This document shows, piece by piece, positions 46,979-58,999 of a stretch of DNA of 64,000 nt. Position 1 is the first letter of the stretch. The number at the start of each line of letters is the position of its first letter. Made by a program: the position numbers and the translations under genes. This stretch comes from Ursus arctos (taxonomy: Eukaryota > Chordata > Mammalia > Carnivora > Ursidae), in the NCBI RefSeq assembly GCF_023065955.2, contig NW_026622786.1, positions 44,068,938 through 44,132,937 on the forward strand. The letters are read 5' to 3'. The notes under the pieces were generated by a model. That model saw only the letters and a list, made by a program, of their open reading frames with translations, ran no database searches and had not been told where the DNA came from.

Positions 46979-47686
46979 ATGCGTAAATAGGGATGGTGTA
47001 AACAGGGTGATTGCCCATAATAGAAAACTGATGACTTTTAATTTTCTTGTTTTCACCTGAGGTCACTATATTTCTGGGTTTTTCCTCCAGCTATAACCAA
47101 ATCTTATAATCTGGGGCTAAGATTCTGAAGGATAGAGACTACATAGGTCAGTTTGTTTTTTAAGGAAGATTGGGCATTGAGAAAGTGGCTTTGACTGGAG
47201 GTGAGTTTTAGAATGAAAAAAGAAAAGATGTGGAAAAACATGCATTTCATTTCATCTTGCACTTGGAAATCATAGAGATGTAGGTACTAGGACATCTGAG
47301 AGGATTTGCAGGACACAAATAGCTTATAACTATGTAATGATACAGTTTATGCAGAGAGAAAAACAACCCAGGGTTTCTAGACTCATTGGAAACATGGTAA
47401 GGTGCTCCTCTGCAGTGGGCCCAGTTTATGTCCAGTCTTTGGTTTTCAGAGAAGAGAAGGAGGTTAACTGGTTGGAAGATCTAAAAATCTAGCAGCAGCT
47501 TAGGTGAGTAACTGATATGTTACCTTGGCATTCCAACAGAATTATAAAAAGCACAGAGACTTGTTCTCCTTGACTTGGAAATTCTATGACTAATTTTCAT
47601 GCACTTTTAGAGACAATGCAGTCAGTACTGTGGGGTGCTCTGGCAAAAAGACCCCATTATAGTTGAAAATGAGATGATGAACATAA
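46979..47686. other. Unique DNA, nothing recognised
   Basis: No supported gene or repeat. Confidence 0.45.
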
Positions 47687-47874
47687 TGATAGCAGCTAAC
47701 ATTTATCGCATGCATGCTGCATGCTAGGCACAGGGCTAAATGCTTGGCATTCATTGTTTTATTTAATTCTAACAGTAACTCCTATTATCATGTTACAGAG
47801 AAGAAACCTCAGGCACAAAGATGTTAGGTAAAATTGCCTCGATTCTAATAGCTAGTAAGTGGTGGATTTAGTAA
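47687..47874 (-). mobile_element. MIR SINE
   Basis: Antisense MIR in order: 'agcagctaacatttatcgca', 'ggcacagggctaaatgcttg', 'attgttttatttaattctaa', 'acctcaggcacaaagatgtt', 'aatagctagtaagtggtgga'. Confidence 0.85.
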
Positions 47875-48134
47875 TGAAGCACATAAGTGAGTTAGGTAGG
47901 TAAAAGATGGTAGGTGAAAGAAATCAACCTAAGCCTGCCTGTACTAAAGGAGGGATACAGGGCTCTCTGGTGTAACCTATTGAAACGAATGAGACTCGAG
48001 ATCAGGAAGGGATTTACTCTCCACCTCTCTTGTCCTCATTTCTTCTCTTTCCTATGTGTCTGTTTTGTTGCCTCTTTCTCTTCAACCATCTTGACCCCTT
48101 GCGTTAGAACTGACAAAGTAACGGCAGGATATGG

Positions 48135-48222
48135 TGGGTAAAGTCTTAAACCGGGAGTCAGATGTGAACTTCACAATAACTTACCAAGTAGCCTTAAGCA
48201 GGTCACTGAAGCTGTACTTACA
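48135..48222 (+). mobile_element. MIR SINE fragment
   Basis: Short sense MIR core: 'ccgggagtcagatgtgaact', then 'agccttaagcaggtcactga'. Confidence 0.55.
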
Positions 48223-48744
48223 GTAGCCCGAGCAGTTGGTTGGGTCTGTCTTAATATAAAGCGAGCATGGATCTTAGATAACTATTTCCATAATTAAATA
48301 GTTTCCATGCTTTTCTCCCATATACATAATTCTTTTCTGACTTACATATCAGAAAGACCTTCCAAGTTTATCCCCAAAATAACTGATGCTGCCCTGATTC
48401 TTCCCGGAAATGGATTGGATAAATGCATTTACTTGAGTGCATAAAGATCTGGTGATTATGTGTTTCTTACCCCAGGGTTTTATGCTTATTTTAAGAGACA
48501 ACTTGAGAATTATTTCCAAAATATCTTCAGGATGAAATTTCAGAACCCAAAGGAAAGGCTGAGACAAGGCAGATATTTGGGGACATCATTGAGCTAGGCA
48601 GCATCCTAACTTATTCTTTACTGGTAATATGCCACTCAAGGTGTATTCCTAAGGATGTCACTCACTGGAATAGAGAATAATATTTAATTGAAATATCCAG
48701 ATAATTGCCTTTCTTTCTACATTACACAGGGGAGTCAAAGTTAT
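48223..48744. other. Unique DNA, nothing recognised
   Basis: No supported gene or repeat. The 72-codon minus frame at 48349-48567 has no recognisable domain. Confidence 0.4.
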
Positions 48745-49062
48745 GCTATATAATAAGCACTCCCCAAAAGGCCAGTGTCTTAAAACAACAAAGGTTTATC
48801 TTGTGCTCATGTAAACATATCCATCTCAGGGCAGCAGGGTGGCTGTGCTCATGTTAATTACTCAGTTCCTTAGTCTCCACCGAGTCAAACATTCCTAGCT
48901 GCCATGGCAGAGGGAAAAGAGTGCTCTGGAGAATCTCATGCTGCCATTTAAACACTCTAATTTACTCTACTTGTTCATTGGCCAGAGATAGAAACATGGC
49001 TCCACCCAAGCATAGGGAGGGAGGGAATGCCATGCGCTAAGGAAAGAGAATTTTACTTGATG
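48745..49062. repeat. Unnamed old dispersed repeat, copy C
   Basis: Same order as the copies at 14950 and 15530: 'gtcttaaaacaacaaaggtt', 'tgtgctcatgttaattactc', 'gccatggcagagggaaaaga', 'attggccagagatagaaaca', 'tggctccacccaagcatagg'. Family name not assigned. Confidence 0.6.
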
Positions 49063-49124
49063 AATAGCACAAATGACTGTCATGCATTCTAATAGTTTTC
49101 CTGTACAGACACATTTCCAGAATA

Positions 49125-49357
49125 TAACAAAAGCATACATTTCAGTGGTGTTTACTGCATCAGGTACTGTTTTCATCATTTTGTGAGTACCATATCTCAT
49201 TTAATCCTCACAACAACTCCTTGTTATTCCCATTTTAAAGAAGAGAAAACTGAAGCATAAGGGCTTTAATGGTAATTTGTCCAAGATTCCACTGCAGCCT
49301 GGGATTTGACCCCCAGGCAAGAGAGTCCATGCTCTTAACCACAAAGCCATGTCCTAT
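49125..49357 (-). mobile_element. MIR SINE
   Basis: Antisense MIR: 'ccatatctcatttaatcctc', 'acaacaactccttgttattc', 'gcctgggatttgacccccag', 'catgctcttaaccacaaagc'. Confidence 0.85.
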
Positions 49358-50514
49358 ATCTGGATTATCTATAAATTATGTAGTTTCCCTGAGACATGAT
49401 TAATTAATGACACATTTGTTAGGAAAACTCTGAGTTTATAGGTATATCAGAGGAGTAAAATCAAACTACTGGTAGTATTTTGGAAGTCTACAAAAAGTAG
49501 AAGTAGCCCAATCCTGAGAGCACTTATTATAGGAGGCATTTTATGATTCTGGTATACTTTGAAATTTCAATGCATGGCTGGTATCCTGATGGCAAGCTCT
49601 AATTTAGACTGATTTCTTTAGGAGAAATAAATGATAGGTTATTTATAGAGATCAACATGCAATCTGACTTTAAAACATGGTTGCCTAAAAATTAATGTAG
49701 ATAGCATGTAGGGCTGTTAACTTTTAACGATGAGAAATAATGAGGGTGCAAACATAGCAGAGAGAATCTGGCTGTGGTGTAGAAGGTCCCCCAACAACTT
49801 GGCAAGCCTGGTGCATCAGTCAAGGGCAAGGGGTGACAAGCAGCAGGACCTGATACCCTGGTTGACTTAAGTGGGAAATAGATTTCTTGAAAGGAATCTG
49901 TGTAGCTGAGAGAGCTGCTGGGAATGCTGACGAACCAACCCTAGAAAAGAGATAGAATGAAGTGGAGCTGGGCTCCCAGAAACACTGCCAGTATCATGAG
50001 CACCAGGCCTGTGAGGGCACGAACACTAGATGCTGCCGTTTGTCTTACTGGCAGAGATGCCATGGCTGCACATGGAAACTCTGCATTGCCACTGACCTTA
50101 GCACGACCAGGATAGATTCTCCCCATCCCTGCTTTTCTGTGCCCTCAGCTCCACTTTCAGAGTCCCAAGTGGCTTTAACTGTTGGGCCAGGCCTAGGTCA
50201 GGTGCCACACTCTAGTTGCTAGAAAGACTGGAAAAGTGAGTCTCCTTTTCAGTTTTGTAGTGGGCAGTAGAGTCTTCCTCCTACGTGGGGCCTTCTCCAA
50301 ACCCAGAATGGGAGTTCAGATGCTGAGTAGCCAGTAAGAAAAAAGGAAAAGACAAATGTTCACTATTACTGGTTGGGTCTAACTTTCTGCAATATTATTT
50401 TATATGATTAATCAGGAAAATGTATCCTTGTTCTCTTGTCTATTTTGTCATTTTCTTTCATAGAGACTTGCCTCCGAAAGACTTTTAATTTGCTTGTTTA
50501 CTTATGTAGTTAAA
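49358..50514. other. Unique DNA, no gene seen
   Basis: The overlapping 61- and 86-codon frames at 49941-50222 (opposite strands, GC richer than surroundings) look interesting by composition but match no family I know and have no signals to support them. Confidence 0.45.
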
Positions 50515-51180
50515 AATAGTTATTGATTTCCTGTAACATGTGAAGCCTTATTCTAGGCACTGGGAAAATTACAAAAACAAAAAAAGATGTAGACCCTGCC
50601 TGTCCTTTGCTCAGATTGAGTCAGGAAGGGGTGAGGAGGTGGTATGTAAATTCAGAGGATGGAGAGACAGTTCATAAAAACAGACAAGGAAAGACTTCGA
50701 GGAAAAAGGGCATCTGAACTGAAAAATATACATACAGAGATGGAGGACAGACATTTCACATGGGGGAAAGACGAGAAAAGAGATAGTGTGGTTGTATTGA
50801 GGGAACAAGTTGTTTGACTGATGACCATAGAGATAAAGCAGGAAAGAGTGGTCAGGCCTAGATTATGGATGTGTTTGAATTATTCACTGGGAAGCTTGAG
50901 TTTTAGTTCACAGGTACTAGGGAACTATTAAGGGTTTTTGAGCAGAGAGAGTGACAGAAATCGGGCTGCAATTTAGGAAAATCAATCTAGCAATAATATA
51001 TAGAATTAACAGAAAAAGAAACCAGAGGCAGAAAAATTACTTAAAAAATCATATAATCCAGGACAGAGATATTAAGACCCTAAAAGAAGTTGATAGAATT
51101 GAGAATAGAGAAGGGACTTATATGTGAGAAATATTCCAGATATTGTAGCTAAGAAAGGCATTTTTTTTGGTATGTGGTCA
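50515..51180 (-). mobile_element. L2 LINE, about 0.65 kb
   Basis: Antisense L2 from the 3' end inward: 'tattgatttcctgtaacatg', 'ttctaggcactgggaaaatt', 'agaccctgcctgtcctttgc', 'gaattattcactgggaagct', 'taagggtttttgagcagaga'. Confidence 0.7.
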
Positions 51181-51232
51181 CCATAATGAGAAAGAGGTTC
51201 CTAATAAGGGCCAACCGTAGCCAGTCTGAGAA

Positions 51233-51257
51233 AGAGAGAGAGAGAGAGAGAGAGAGA
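51233..51257. repeat. (GA)n microsatellite
   Basis: About 12 uninterrupted GA units. Confidence 0.9.
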
Positions 51258-51384
51258 AACGGCGAGATTGGTAAACTAGGTCAGCCCTTTCCTCAATACC
51301 ACATTTTTGGACCTTGCTAGCTCTAAAAAACTAATCTTTTTCATTAGCTCTTCTGACTTAAGGTTAGGACCCCACCCCCCCAAA

Positions 51385-51552
51385 TAGATAGTAACATGCT
51401 ACCATTTTTGACTGCCTATTATATACCAAGCATTTTTCATGCCTTATTTCCAGTCTTTATCACAACCTTGCCAAGCAAGCCTTGGATCACTTTCAGTATG
51501 AAGAAATTGGGGATTAGAGAAGTAATGGGCAGACCTAGCATTCAAACTCGTC
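51385..51552 (-). mobile_element. MIR SINE
   Basis: Antisense MIR-like: 'gactgcctattatataccaa', 'gcatttttcatgccttattt', 'aagaaattggggattagaga', 'ctagcattcaaactcg'. Confidence 0.6.
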
Positions 51553-52868
51553 TTTTCACCAACAGCCTCTGTTTTTTTGTGCTGCGTTTCAATGAACTTT
51601 AACACAACAATGAAACGTAAGTAAAAGAAAAAAGTTAAATAAATATATAAGAGAAAAATTTAAGAAAAAGGAAAGCAAAATCACCAGTCCACACATGGGT
51701 GACTTTTGGAGTCAGATTTTCCCGCCCTAAATTTACTACACATCCTCCTTCAGTTTAGCTTGACTTCTAAAGCTTACCAGAAAGAACCTACCTGGCTTCT
51801 GTCCTCCTCAGTGTAGCCCTGCTTAGAGCATCTGAATCTCACAATCCTTTATCATTCATCTTAGAGCATTTATTCTTTCTGCGGAGGTGGACTCAGGAGG
51901 AAGTTAAGCGTCTGGGCATCCCTGGCCAATAAAACCAATCAACTCCCTCAGACACTTTCCTTTCTTGTGAACAGTCAAGGGCTATTTCTTAGAGATTAAT
52001 AAGGTCAAATAGAGGTGAGAGCATGGGGAAACTCACCGAAGGAAACAGAAAACGGAAGGAAGGGTGCAAGCAATGAGACCTGTCCTTGGGTAGCCTTGTC
52101 CTGGTATTTTCTATCCACGCTGCTGCTAATGTTCTGCAGGGTTGGTAGAACCATGAGGTCCAAGGTGGACGAGGGCCAATAGCATGGCATGTTCAAACAA
52201 TTCAGAATACAGTGCTCTGATTCTTGGAGGAATCCAGACAGGGGCTGCTACTACCCATGGTCTTCACTCTCTAGGAGAAAGATCAGGACAAACTTTGTAG
52301 ACCTCAAACAAGTTTCTTAATTAAATTGGCCTATGTCCTTGACAGCGTGGGGGTTCCTGACAAGAGAATCATCGGTGCAGCCTCTGTCCCTTCCTCTAGG
52401 CCTCCGCCCCTTGGTTGCTGACAGTGTTGCTTCAAAATGTAATGCTTCTGCAAATTTTCAGACTCCAGGTCTCTACAGCTTTATCGACCATCTGCCACTC
52501 TCCCACAGTTAGTTTGCCCTTTCTCTCTGATTGTAATTGTTCCAGTTTACGAAGTTCTTTACTATCCACAAGTCTTCTACTATTCGATCAATCAACCACC
52601 AAATGCTTACTGACATCCAGAACCCGTGCCGAATGCTGTGCCGGCAGCCGCAGGGAGATGTGGGCCTAGGGTGGGTGGCACGGGCACAATGCTCTGTCTC
52701 CTTTTTGCTTCCACCCTCCACGTGGAGAATACACTTGGTTAGTTTTACTATCTTGTCTCGATTTTTGGACAGGTTGTGTTGAAAGTGCTACAAGATAATA
52801 AACATAAATTTTTAACAACCTGGAAAGGAAGCTGAAAGTGATATAAAAAAACAAACTCAGTGGAACAA
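51553..52868. other. Mostly unique DNA
   Basis: About 1.3 kb. A possible antisense L2 3'-end trace is near 52600-52650. The overlapping frames of 62-84 codons at 52415-52854 lie on both strands and carry no recognisable domain. Confidence 0.4.
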
Positions 52869-52880
52869 TGCTATTGTTTT

Positions 52881-53060
52881 TATTGTTACTTATTTACTTT
52901 TAAATAATTTATTTATTTGAGAGAGAGGGAGAGACAGAGATAGTGACAGAGATAACAAGAGAGAGCATGAGCAGGGATGCTGATGGGGGCTCGATTTTAG
53001 GACCCTGGGATCATGAGCCAAAGGCAGACACTTAACCTACTGAGCCACCCAGGTGTCCTA
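52881..53060 (-). mobile_element. CAN-SINE
   Basis: Minus-strand SINEC with an extended GA-rich stretch (52920-52968) and a shortened middle. Perfect 12-base target duplication tgctattgtttt at 52869-52880 and 53062-53073. Confidence 0.93.
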
Positions 53061-53073
53061 GTGCTATTGTTTT

Positions 53074-53457
53074 CAATGCTTCCTACCACGAAATAGTTCC
53101 TGTTGTTCTAGAAATGTATTTACTATTTCTTGTGTTGCTTATACTTTTTAAAGGAATTGTTCATAAATGTTTTTGTTACCTGCTGTGTTGAGGATGTAAT
53201 TGGCTCACTAAATTTTTCATTCTGCATCTTCTTTATAAGAAAAGAACTATATTGAGATACAATTGATGCAGAGAATGTATTATTTGAAATAAAACAACAA
53301 AGCAACTTTCTTGACATCTTAATATTTCATCTCTTCTTAGATGTTTAAACTGAAAGCAACCCTCACAAAATAAGAAGCTTTTTTTCTACTTATGCATTAT
53401 TTTCACTATCAATAAAACTCAGATTTTTGTTACTACTAAGGGCTTTGCTATTAAAAC
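53074..53457. other. Unique AT-rich DNA, nothing recognised
   Basis: No gene or repeat is supported between the two SINEs. Confidence 0.45.
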
Positions 53458-53468
53458 GTATGATAATG

Positions 53469-53658
53469 GGTGTGCCTGGGTGGCTCAGTCGATTAAGCAT
53501 TGGACTCTTGATTTCGGCTCAGGTCATGATCTCAGGGTTGTGAAATTGGGTCTTGTGTGGGCTTCACACTCAGCGTGGAGCCTGCTTAAGATTCTCTCTT
53601 TCCCTCTCCCTCTGTCCCTCCCCCTTGAGTGTGCATGCTCTTTCTCTCTCTAAAAAAA
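53469..53658 (+). mobile_element. CAN-SINE
   Basis: Plus-strand SINEC: head 'tgtgcctgggtggctcagtc', 'ggctcaggtcatgatctcag', CT-rich middle, A-tail. Perfect 11-base target duplication gtatgataatg at 53458-53468 and 53659-53669. Confidence 0.96.
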
Positions 53659-53669
53659 GTATGATAATG

Positions 53670-54958
53670 TATCAAATATTTAAAACTACCTCAGGGAAGA
53701 CCTTCAGAAACACTGAGGGGGCCTCTTTGTTAATCTATTCATGTAGAGGTATAGACTAGAGTTGTTGGTTCTATACGGTTGAATACTCTTCAGAAACAAA
53801 GCAAGCCTCTGCACAGCAGACAGCAAAATAAATGATCCAGAACCTTTAAGCGAGGAGATGTGTTTAAAAAAAAAAAATCCTTCTGTATTCTGGGAGGTGG
53901 TCTTAAAGATTTGGAATGCCTGGTTATTTCCAGAAGTGGAAAGAAAGTGACACATAGCAAAGCCAAATTCGAGTTCTCCACAGACATATGGGCTTCCAGC
54001 AAAGCAACCCCTTTTCTAACCACTTGATGGTGTCTCTGCAGCTTCCACCCTGAGCAACAAACCATAGGAAACTAATGGTGTTTTAAATGGAAAACAGCAG
54101 TTCATTAGGATTGGTTAATAGGTTCTTGGCAAAATTTCAGCTTAACGGATCTGCAAGTGTGTCCGTGTCTGCTCAGCAAGGCCAGTCCCAAGCTTTCTAA
54201 TGGTGTCACTCAGCACTGTAAATTTGCTTTGATGGCTAGTAAACAGATAAGTCTTTCTTGGGAGCAGGGAGCATGGAGCCAGTAGCAATATCCTAAAGAG
54301 GGCAGGACAAACAGAGCCAGGAGCATATTAACACAGCAAACATTGAACTTCCATGCTGCTTCTTTCTTGAACTGAATGTTAGTAACGTAGCAAAACATGA
54401 TGCAAGAGCTTTATTTCTTAAAATTCCTAACTCACAAACTCTCATTAGGAATTTAAGATTAGAAGTGAATTATTAAAAATACACATTTTTATATAATAAC
54501 CAACGGTCAAGCAATTGTTCAAAGATATTAGCTTCCTTGCTCTGTGTTAGATCAATGCTACTTTTGGCTCCAGCTGAGTTGGTAGAAGATCCATGTAACA
54601 AGCAGACAACTATCTAATTTAATTCTAGTCGCTGGAGGAAACTGCAGCAGAAGCTGTTCATGTTTCATTGTTTGCTGAGGAAGCTTGACCTTACTAAGCA
54701 GATTGTGAGCATGGTTATATGGTGTACATATGAAATTGCTATGTGTGTGAGAAATGGCTGTCGGTGTTCATCCCACAGAGAGTACTGTAGCTTTCTGCTC
54801 TCTTTCAGACAGTTGGAATAATGCAGCCCACCCCAGAGAATGCCTTTTTCCCAATTCTTACAAAAGATGCATTTGAGAATCAGGTTTTAGTGTCAATGAA
54901 TGGAAGTAGCTTGAGCTTTGAGAATTTTTGGAACAGAGAAAATGGAAGGAAGACTTTA
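53670..54958. other. Repeat-poor block, possible cryptic exon
   Basis: About 1.3 kb with no transposon recognised. A splice-acceptor-like tract ends at 54808 and a CAG/GT donor-like site is at 54883/54884, with the 75 bases between open in one frame. Not annotated as a gene because nothing else supports it. Confidence 0.45.
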
Positions 54959-54959
54959 C

Positions 54960-54981
54960 TTTTTTTTTTTTTTTTTTTTTT
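54960..54981. repeat. 22-base T homopolymer
   Basis: Uninterrupted T run with no adjacent retroelement body recognised. Confidence 0.9.
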
Positions 54982-55054
54982 AAAGCACATAAAAGCAGCA
55001 GGAATGGAAGAGGGCTGGTTTCTATTTAGTCTGGGTCTAGACTAGAAAGCAGCT

Positions 55055-55142
55055 ACGGGTAGTAGAAAGAGCACTAGACCTACAGTCCAAATGTAGACCC
55101 AAATTTCAGTCTGGCCATTTAATCACCTTGCTTCGTGGAGAG
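55055..55142 (+). mobile_element. MIR SINE 5' fragment
   Basis: Sense MIR start: 'gggtagtagaaagagcacta', 'gacctacagtccaaatgtag', then 'ggccatttaatcaccttgct'. Confidence 0.55.
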
Positions 55143-55489
55143 ATTCACGTAGCCCTTGCTGGCAAATGGAACAAATAAGGTGTCCCTCACCCTCAAGGTG
55201 TTATACAACTGCCAGGTCTTCTAATAGCATCTTAACACATGAAGCTGGTTCACACTTGAAGTTTCTATTTCCAACTTTACCATTATCTGATGGTGACACT
55301 GATATTTCTCCCAGCCAAAGCATCTCTAATCACTACTGTTGTGTGTGGTATCAGTTAGTTGGGGATACTGATTATTTGCCTAAACTAAATCTTATTTTTT
55401 AAGTTTTTATCTTTACAAATACTTTTAGGTAAGACAAAGTTAGTTTGTCATAAGACCACGGTTTTCATTTGTTTGTTGCACGGCTTATC
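55143..55489. other. Unique DNA, nothing recognised
   Basis: The 78-codon frame at 55166-55402 has no recognisable domain or signals. Confidence 0.4.
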
Positions 55490-55612
55490 ACTAACAGCCT
55501 GCTAAGTGCAAGACCGTGCTGCGCACTCCGGGCAGCTACATAAGGACAAGGATAAGACTCTCTCCTGGCCTTCACTGAGCTGGCAGCTTAGTGAAGGGTT
55601 GACTTGTGTCCC
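55490..55612 (-). mobile_element. L2 LINE 3' end
   Basis: Antisense L2 tail: 'cctgctaagtgcaagaccgt', 'gctgcgcactccgggcagct', 'ggccttcactgagctggcag'. Confidence 0.55.
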
Positions 55613-55776
55613 TAACTAACCCTGATACACGAAGCACAGCTCTTAGAAGATCTGTTGGGTCCCTCTTACTTGGAAGCATTGGTTCCTAGCAGTATTTACT
55701 CCAGAAACGGCACTTACTTTTCCTCACATGCTGTCCAAACTTTCTATCACATCACTCTGGTAAAAAACCCAGTCTC

Positions 55777-55966
55777 GGGTGCCTGAGTAGCGCAGTCGTT
55801 AGGCATCTGCCTTCGGCTCAGGGCGTGATCCCGGCCTTCTGGGACGGGCTCCTCTGCTGGGAGCCTCCTTCTTCCTCTCCCGCTCCCCCTGCTTGTGTTC
55901 CCTGTCTCGCTGGCTGTCTACCTCTGTCAAATAAATAAATAAATAATCTTAAAAAAAAAACAACAG
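55777..55966 (+). mobile_element. CAN-SINE, bear-type
   Basis: Plus-strand copy of the bear-type body: 'cttcggctcagggcgtgatc', 'cctgcttgtgttccctgtct', 'cgctggctgtctacctctgt', then (AAAT)n and an A-tail. Target duplication cccagtctc at 55768-55776 and 55967-55975. Confidence 0.95.
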
Positions 55967-55980
55967 CCCAGTCTCTTATT

Positions 55981-55984
<4 letters not shown>

Positions 55985-56040
<56 letters not shown>

Positions 56041-56041
56041 A
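55985..56041. repeat. (TC)n(AC)n compound microsatellite
   Basis: About 15 TC units running straight into about 13 AC units, immediately after the SINE's target duplication. Confidence 0.95.
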
Positions 56042-57529
56042 GAGTTCTCTTTCACCAAATATTTCCTGAGTTTAGTAATTGTACTGAATACCTGAGGAGC
56101 TGCTACAGTGTGGCCACGTTGTATGATCACATCTTTCTCCCCTAATCCCTCTCCTTGTCACACAGATAGCAGTTCCACTGATAATCCTCGATCTGTGCTC
56201 CACAACTCAAATCACTCACCAGAGTGCTTTTCCCCAAAGAAATAGCAGTGTTCTTTTGAAGAGGGTTTCTGGCAAATAAAATTTTCAACTTCTTATCCCA
56301 CGAGATTTTATGAGTTATAGACAGAGTTTGCATAACCAAAGCTTCTTTCCAGCTACATGTTTCCCTTTCTCCTATTATGTTTTGATCCCCCTTAGCAACA
56401 CAGCAATGAACTAATGACATATATAAAATAACTGGTAATTGGCCCTTCAAGAGCTATATGCAAAATGGTGGTCTTAATGAAAGAAGAGGAGAGCCTTCGT
56501 AAATTTCTCAGATCACAAGGGCACTCTTGAGTACAATTCTGAAACAATGTTTCCATGCAGTCAGCAAAATGAAGTCCAGCACACTGCAGTGCAGTGGGTC
56601 ATTGGCAATCCCTTCCTGTTGAAAGAAAAATTAAAATGAGAAGAATAACTAGTCTGTCATCCAATAATTTTTGGCACATATGCACAAAATCTCTAGCCAG
56701 TCTTTATTCTTCTTCACGTAGAATAAGAAGCAGTTCTGTTACTTCCTCCTCAAGTTTACAGTCCTTGGGCCAAATAGAATGTCTTAAAAATGGTGGCCAT
56801 GTTAAGCACTTGCAGGGTCACAAGTCCTAGATAGGTTGTATATACTACATTCTCTCTATGCTAATTAAAATTATGTAGAATGATTTTCTAATACGTAGGT
56901 ATTTTTTATACTAACAGCATATGGTTACCATGTAAAAAACTATTTCATGGTTAGTAACTGTTGTGTTTTATAAGGACAATATTTGAAATGGACCATACTA
57001 TATTTGAGAATAGTCCTGTGAGTAAAATAAAGCAATTGCCTGTCTGAAACAGTAAAATTATAGTAAATTCCAAAAAGATAATTTCTTAGAAGTCTAAATG
57101 CTTGCTATTTTCATTTTTGTGAAATGCATGAACTTACTCTATAGCCATTATCAAGTATGGCTCATAACATGCAAGTCAGGGAAGAAACTTCTAAGTGCCA
57201 GTATTGTGAAAGCAATACTGCAGCTATGGGCTCTAAACTCTTTTTCACTTGATGAAAAATGATAGATGAAAGCTAAGCATGAGGAATTTTAGTGTCAGAT
57301 ATGCTTGCATTTTGTAGATTCCTTTACAAACCAGTCTATATAGCTATCAAGATATGGTTATTATTATGTTAATTTATCAACAAAAAAGCATTTTCCTTGA
57401 TTGAGTGAAGAAAACTATACACACCACAATAATCTAAAGACCTAGGGTTTACTCAGAGCACTCAAAGCCTAAGAATTTGAGGAACCTGTATTGAAAAAAT
57501 AGTCACACCTGGGATTTGTGTTTCTTTGG
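56042..57529. other. Unique DNA, no gene seen
   Basis: About 1.5 kb without a recognised repeat. The 102-codon minus frame (56142-56450) and 78-codon plus frame (56594-56830) are not recognisable. Confidence 0.5.
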
Positions 57530-58920
57530 ACAACAGGTAGTTGAGTCTTGTGCTTTTTATTTATCTAAATTGACAGCCTCTGTCTTTTAATTGAAGTATT
57601 TAGACAATTTACTTTTAGTCTAACTATCAATAGGGCTGGTTTTTAATGCAATATCTTGCTATTTGTTTTTATTTGTCCCATCTGTTCGGTGTTCCTTCTT
57701 CCCTCTTTACTTTTCTTCTTTTGATTATTTCACGTTATTCCATTTTATCTCCACCAATGATTTAATAGCTATCCTTCTTTGTTTTATTTCTTAGTGGTTG
57801 CACTAGGGTTTACAGTACACATCTTTAACTTACAACAGTATACCTTTAAATAATATTATGCCACTCCCTGTACAGTATAAGAATCTTACACCTATATGCT
57901 TCCATCACCCTCCCCCCTGTCCTTGGTCTGATTAATGTTGCTCATTTAAATTCCTTGTGTTATAAACCCCAAAATACACTGCTATTATTTTGCTATAAAC
58001 AGTCTATTACCAATTTAAAAGATTTTTAAAAAATGAGGAAAATTATTTTATGTTTACTTTATATTTAGCATTTCTGCTGTTCTTCATTCCTTCAAATAGA
58101 TTCAACTTTTTACCTGGTATCATTTTCCTTCTGCCTAAAGAACTTCCTTTAACCTAATATACAGATCTTTTGGCAATGAATTCTCTCACCTTTTGCTTGT
58201 TTGAAAAAAGTTGTTATTTCATCTCCATGTTTGAAACATTTTTTTCTTTCATGCCAACAGTACTTCCCCCCCACCTTGGCACTTTAAAGATGTCATTCAT
58301 TTTCTTAGATCTCTGATAAAAAGTCCGCTGTCATTCATTCTTTCTTCTTCTGTACATATGTTGTCTTTCTCTCACTGCTTTTAAGATTTTATTTTCTATT
58401 TTGCTCTTTTTTGTTCATCTGAATGTGATGTTCTCTGGTGTGGCTTTCTTCGTGTTTATTCTGCTTGTGGTTTATTGAGATTCTTGGCTCTCTGGGTTTA
58501 TAGTCTTCATTAAATTTGGAAAAATCTCATCCATTATTTCTTCAAATATTTTTCTGCCCCTCTCCCTCTTTCTGGAATTCTAATTACATAAGTATCAGAC
58601 TGCTTGACATTGTGATATTCTTGATATATTACCTAAAAATGTTAGGCATCTCTGCCTTTTCAAACTCTGATCTTTTGGGAAATCACTGAACTCGGGCTAG
58701 GTTTCCTTCTCTGAGCTGTGGCCTGGACATGCTTCCAGATAACAATCTGGGGCAACTGGAAGACTCACCTGGTTTGTTTCCCTTCCCTCAGAGATTGCAG
58801 GCCCATGCTCTGAAATCTATTGTTTTATTTTTATCTTTCTATTCTAGTTATTTATGGTGGGAATGCAATATCCTTAGTATTTAATCCTTCAAGGTCAGAA
58901 GCAAAATTTCCCCTGCTTTA
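57530..58920 (-). mobile_element. Old L1M, 5' half
   Basis: Antisense wording in L1M order: ORF2 start side ('ttttaattgaagtatttaga'), inter-ORF ('ctgcctaaagaacttccttt', 'gtttacagtacacatcttta'), ORF1 ('gaaaaatctcatccattatt', 'tcttcaaatatttttctgcc'), then a leader-like end at about 58690-58920 ('gtttatggtgggaatgcaat' type). Frames are closed. Younger than the L2s nearby, but no target duplication was found. Confidence 0.7.
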
Positions 58921-58999
58921 TTTTTAATCAATTCATAGGTTTTTAAAAAATAATTGATCACTTCAAAATATAAATATGAATCTCCTGGAAAAGTATATT

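Noticed and set aside
49941..50222. Paired frames on opposite strands with cysteine-rich translation
   Set aside because: Cysteine content alone is not evidence. No zinc-finger spacing, no homology I recognise and no splice or start context.
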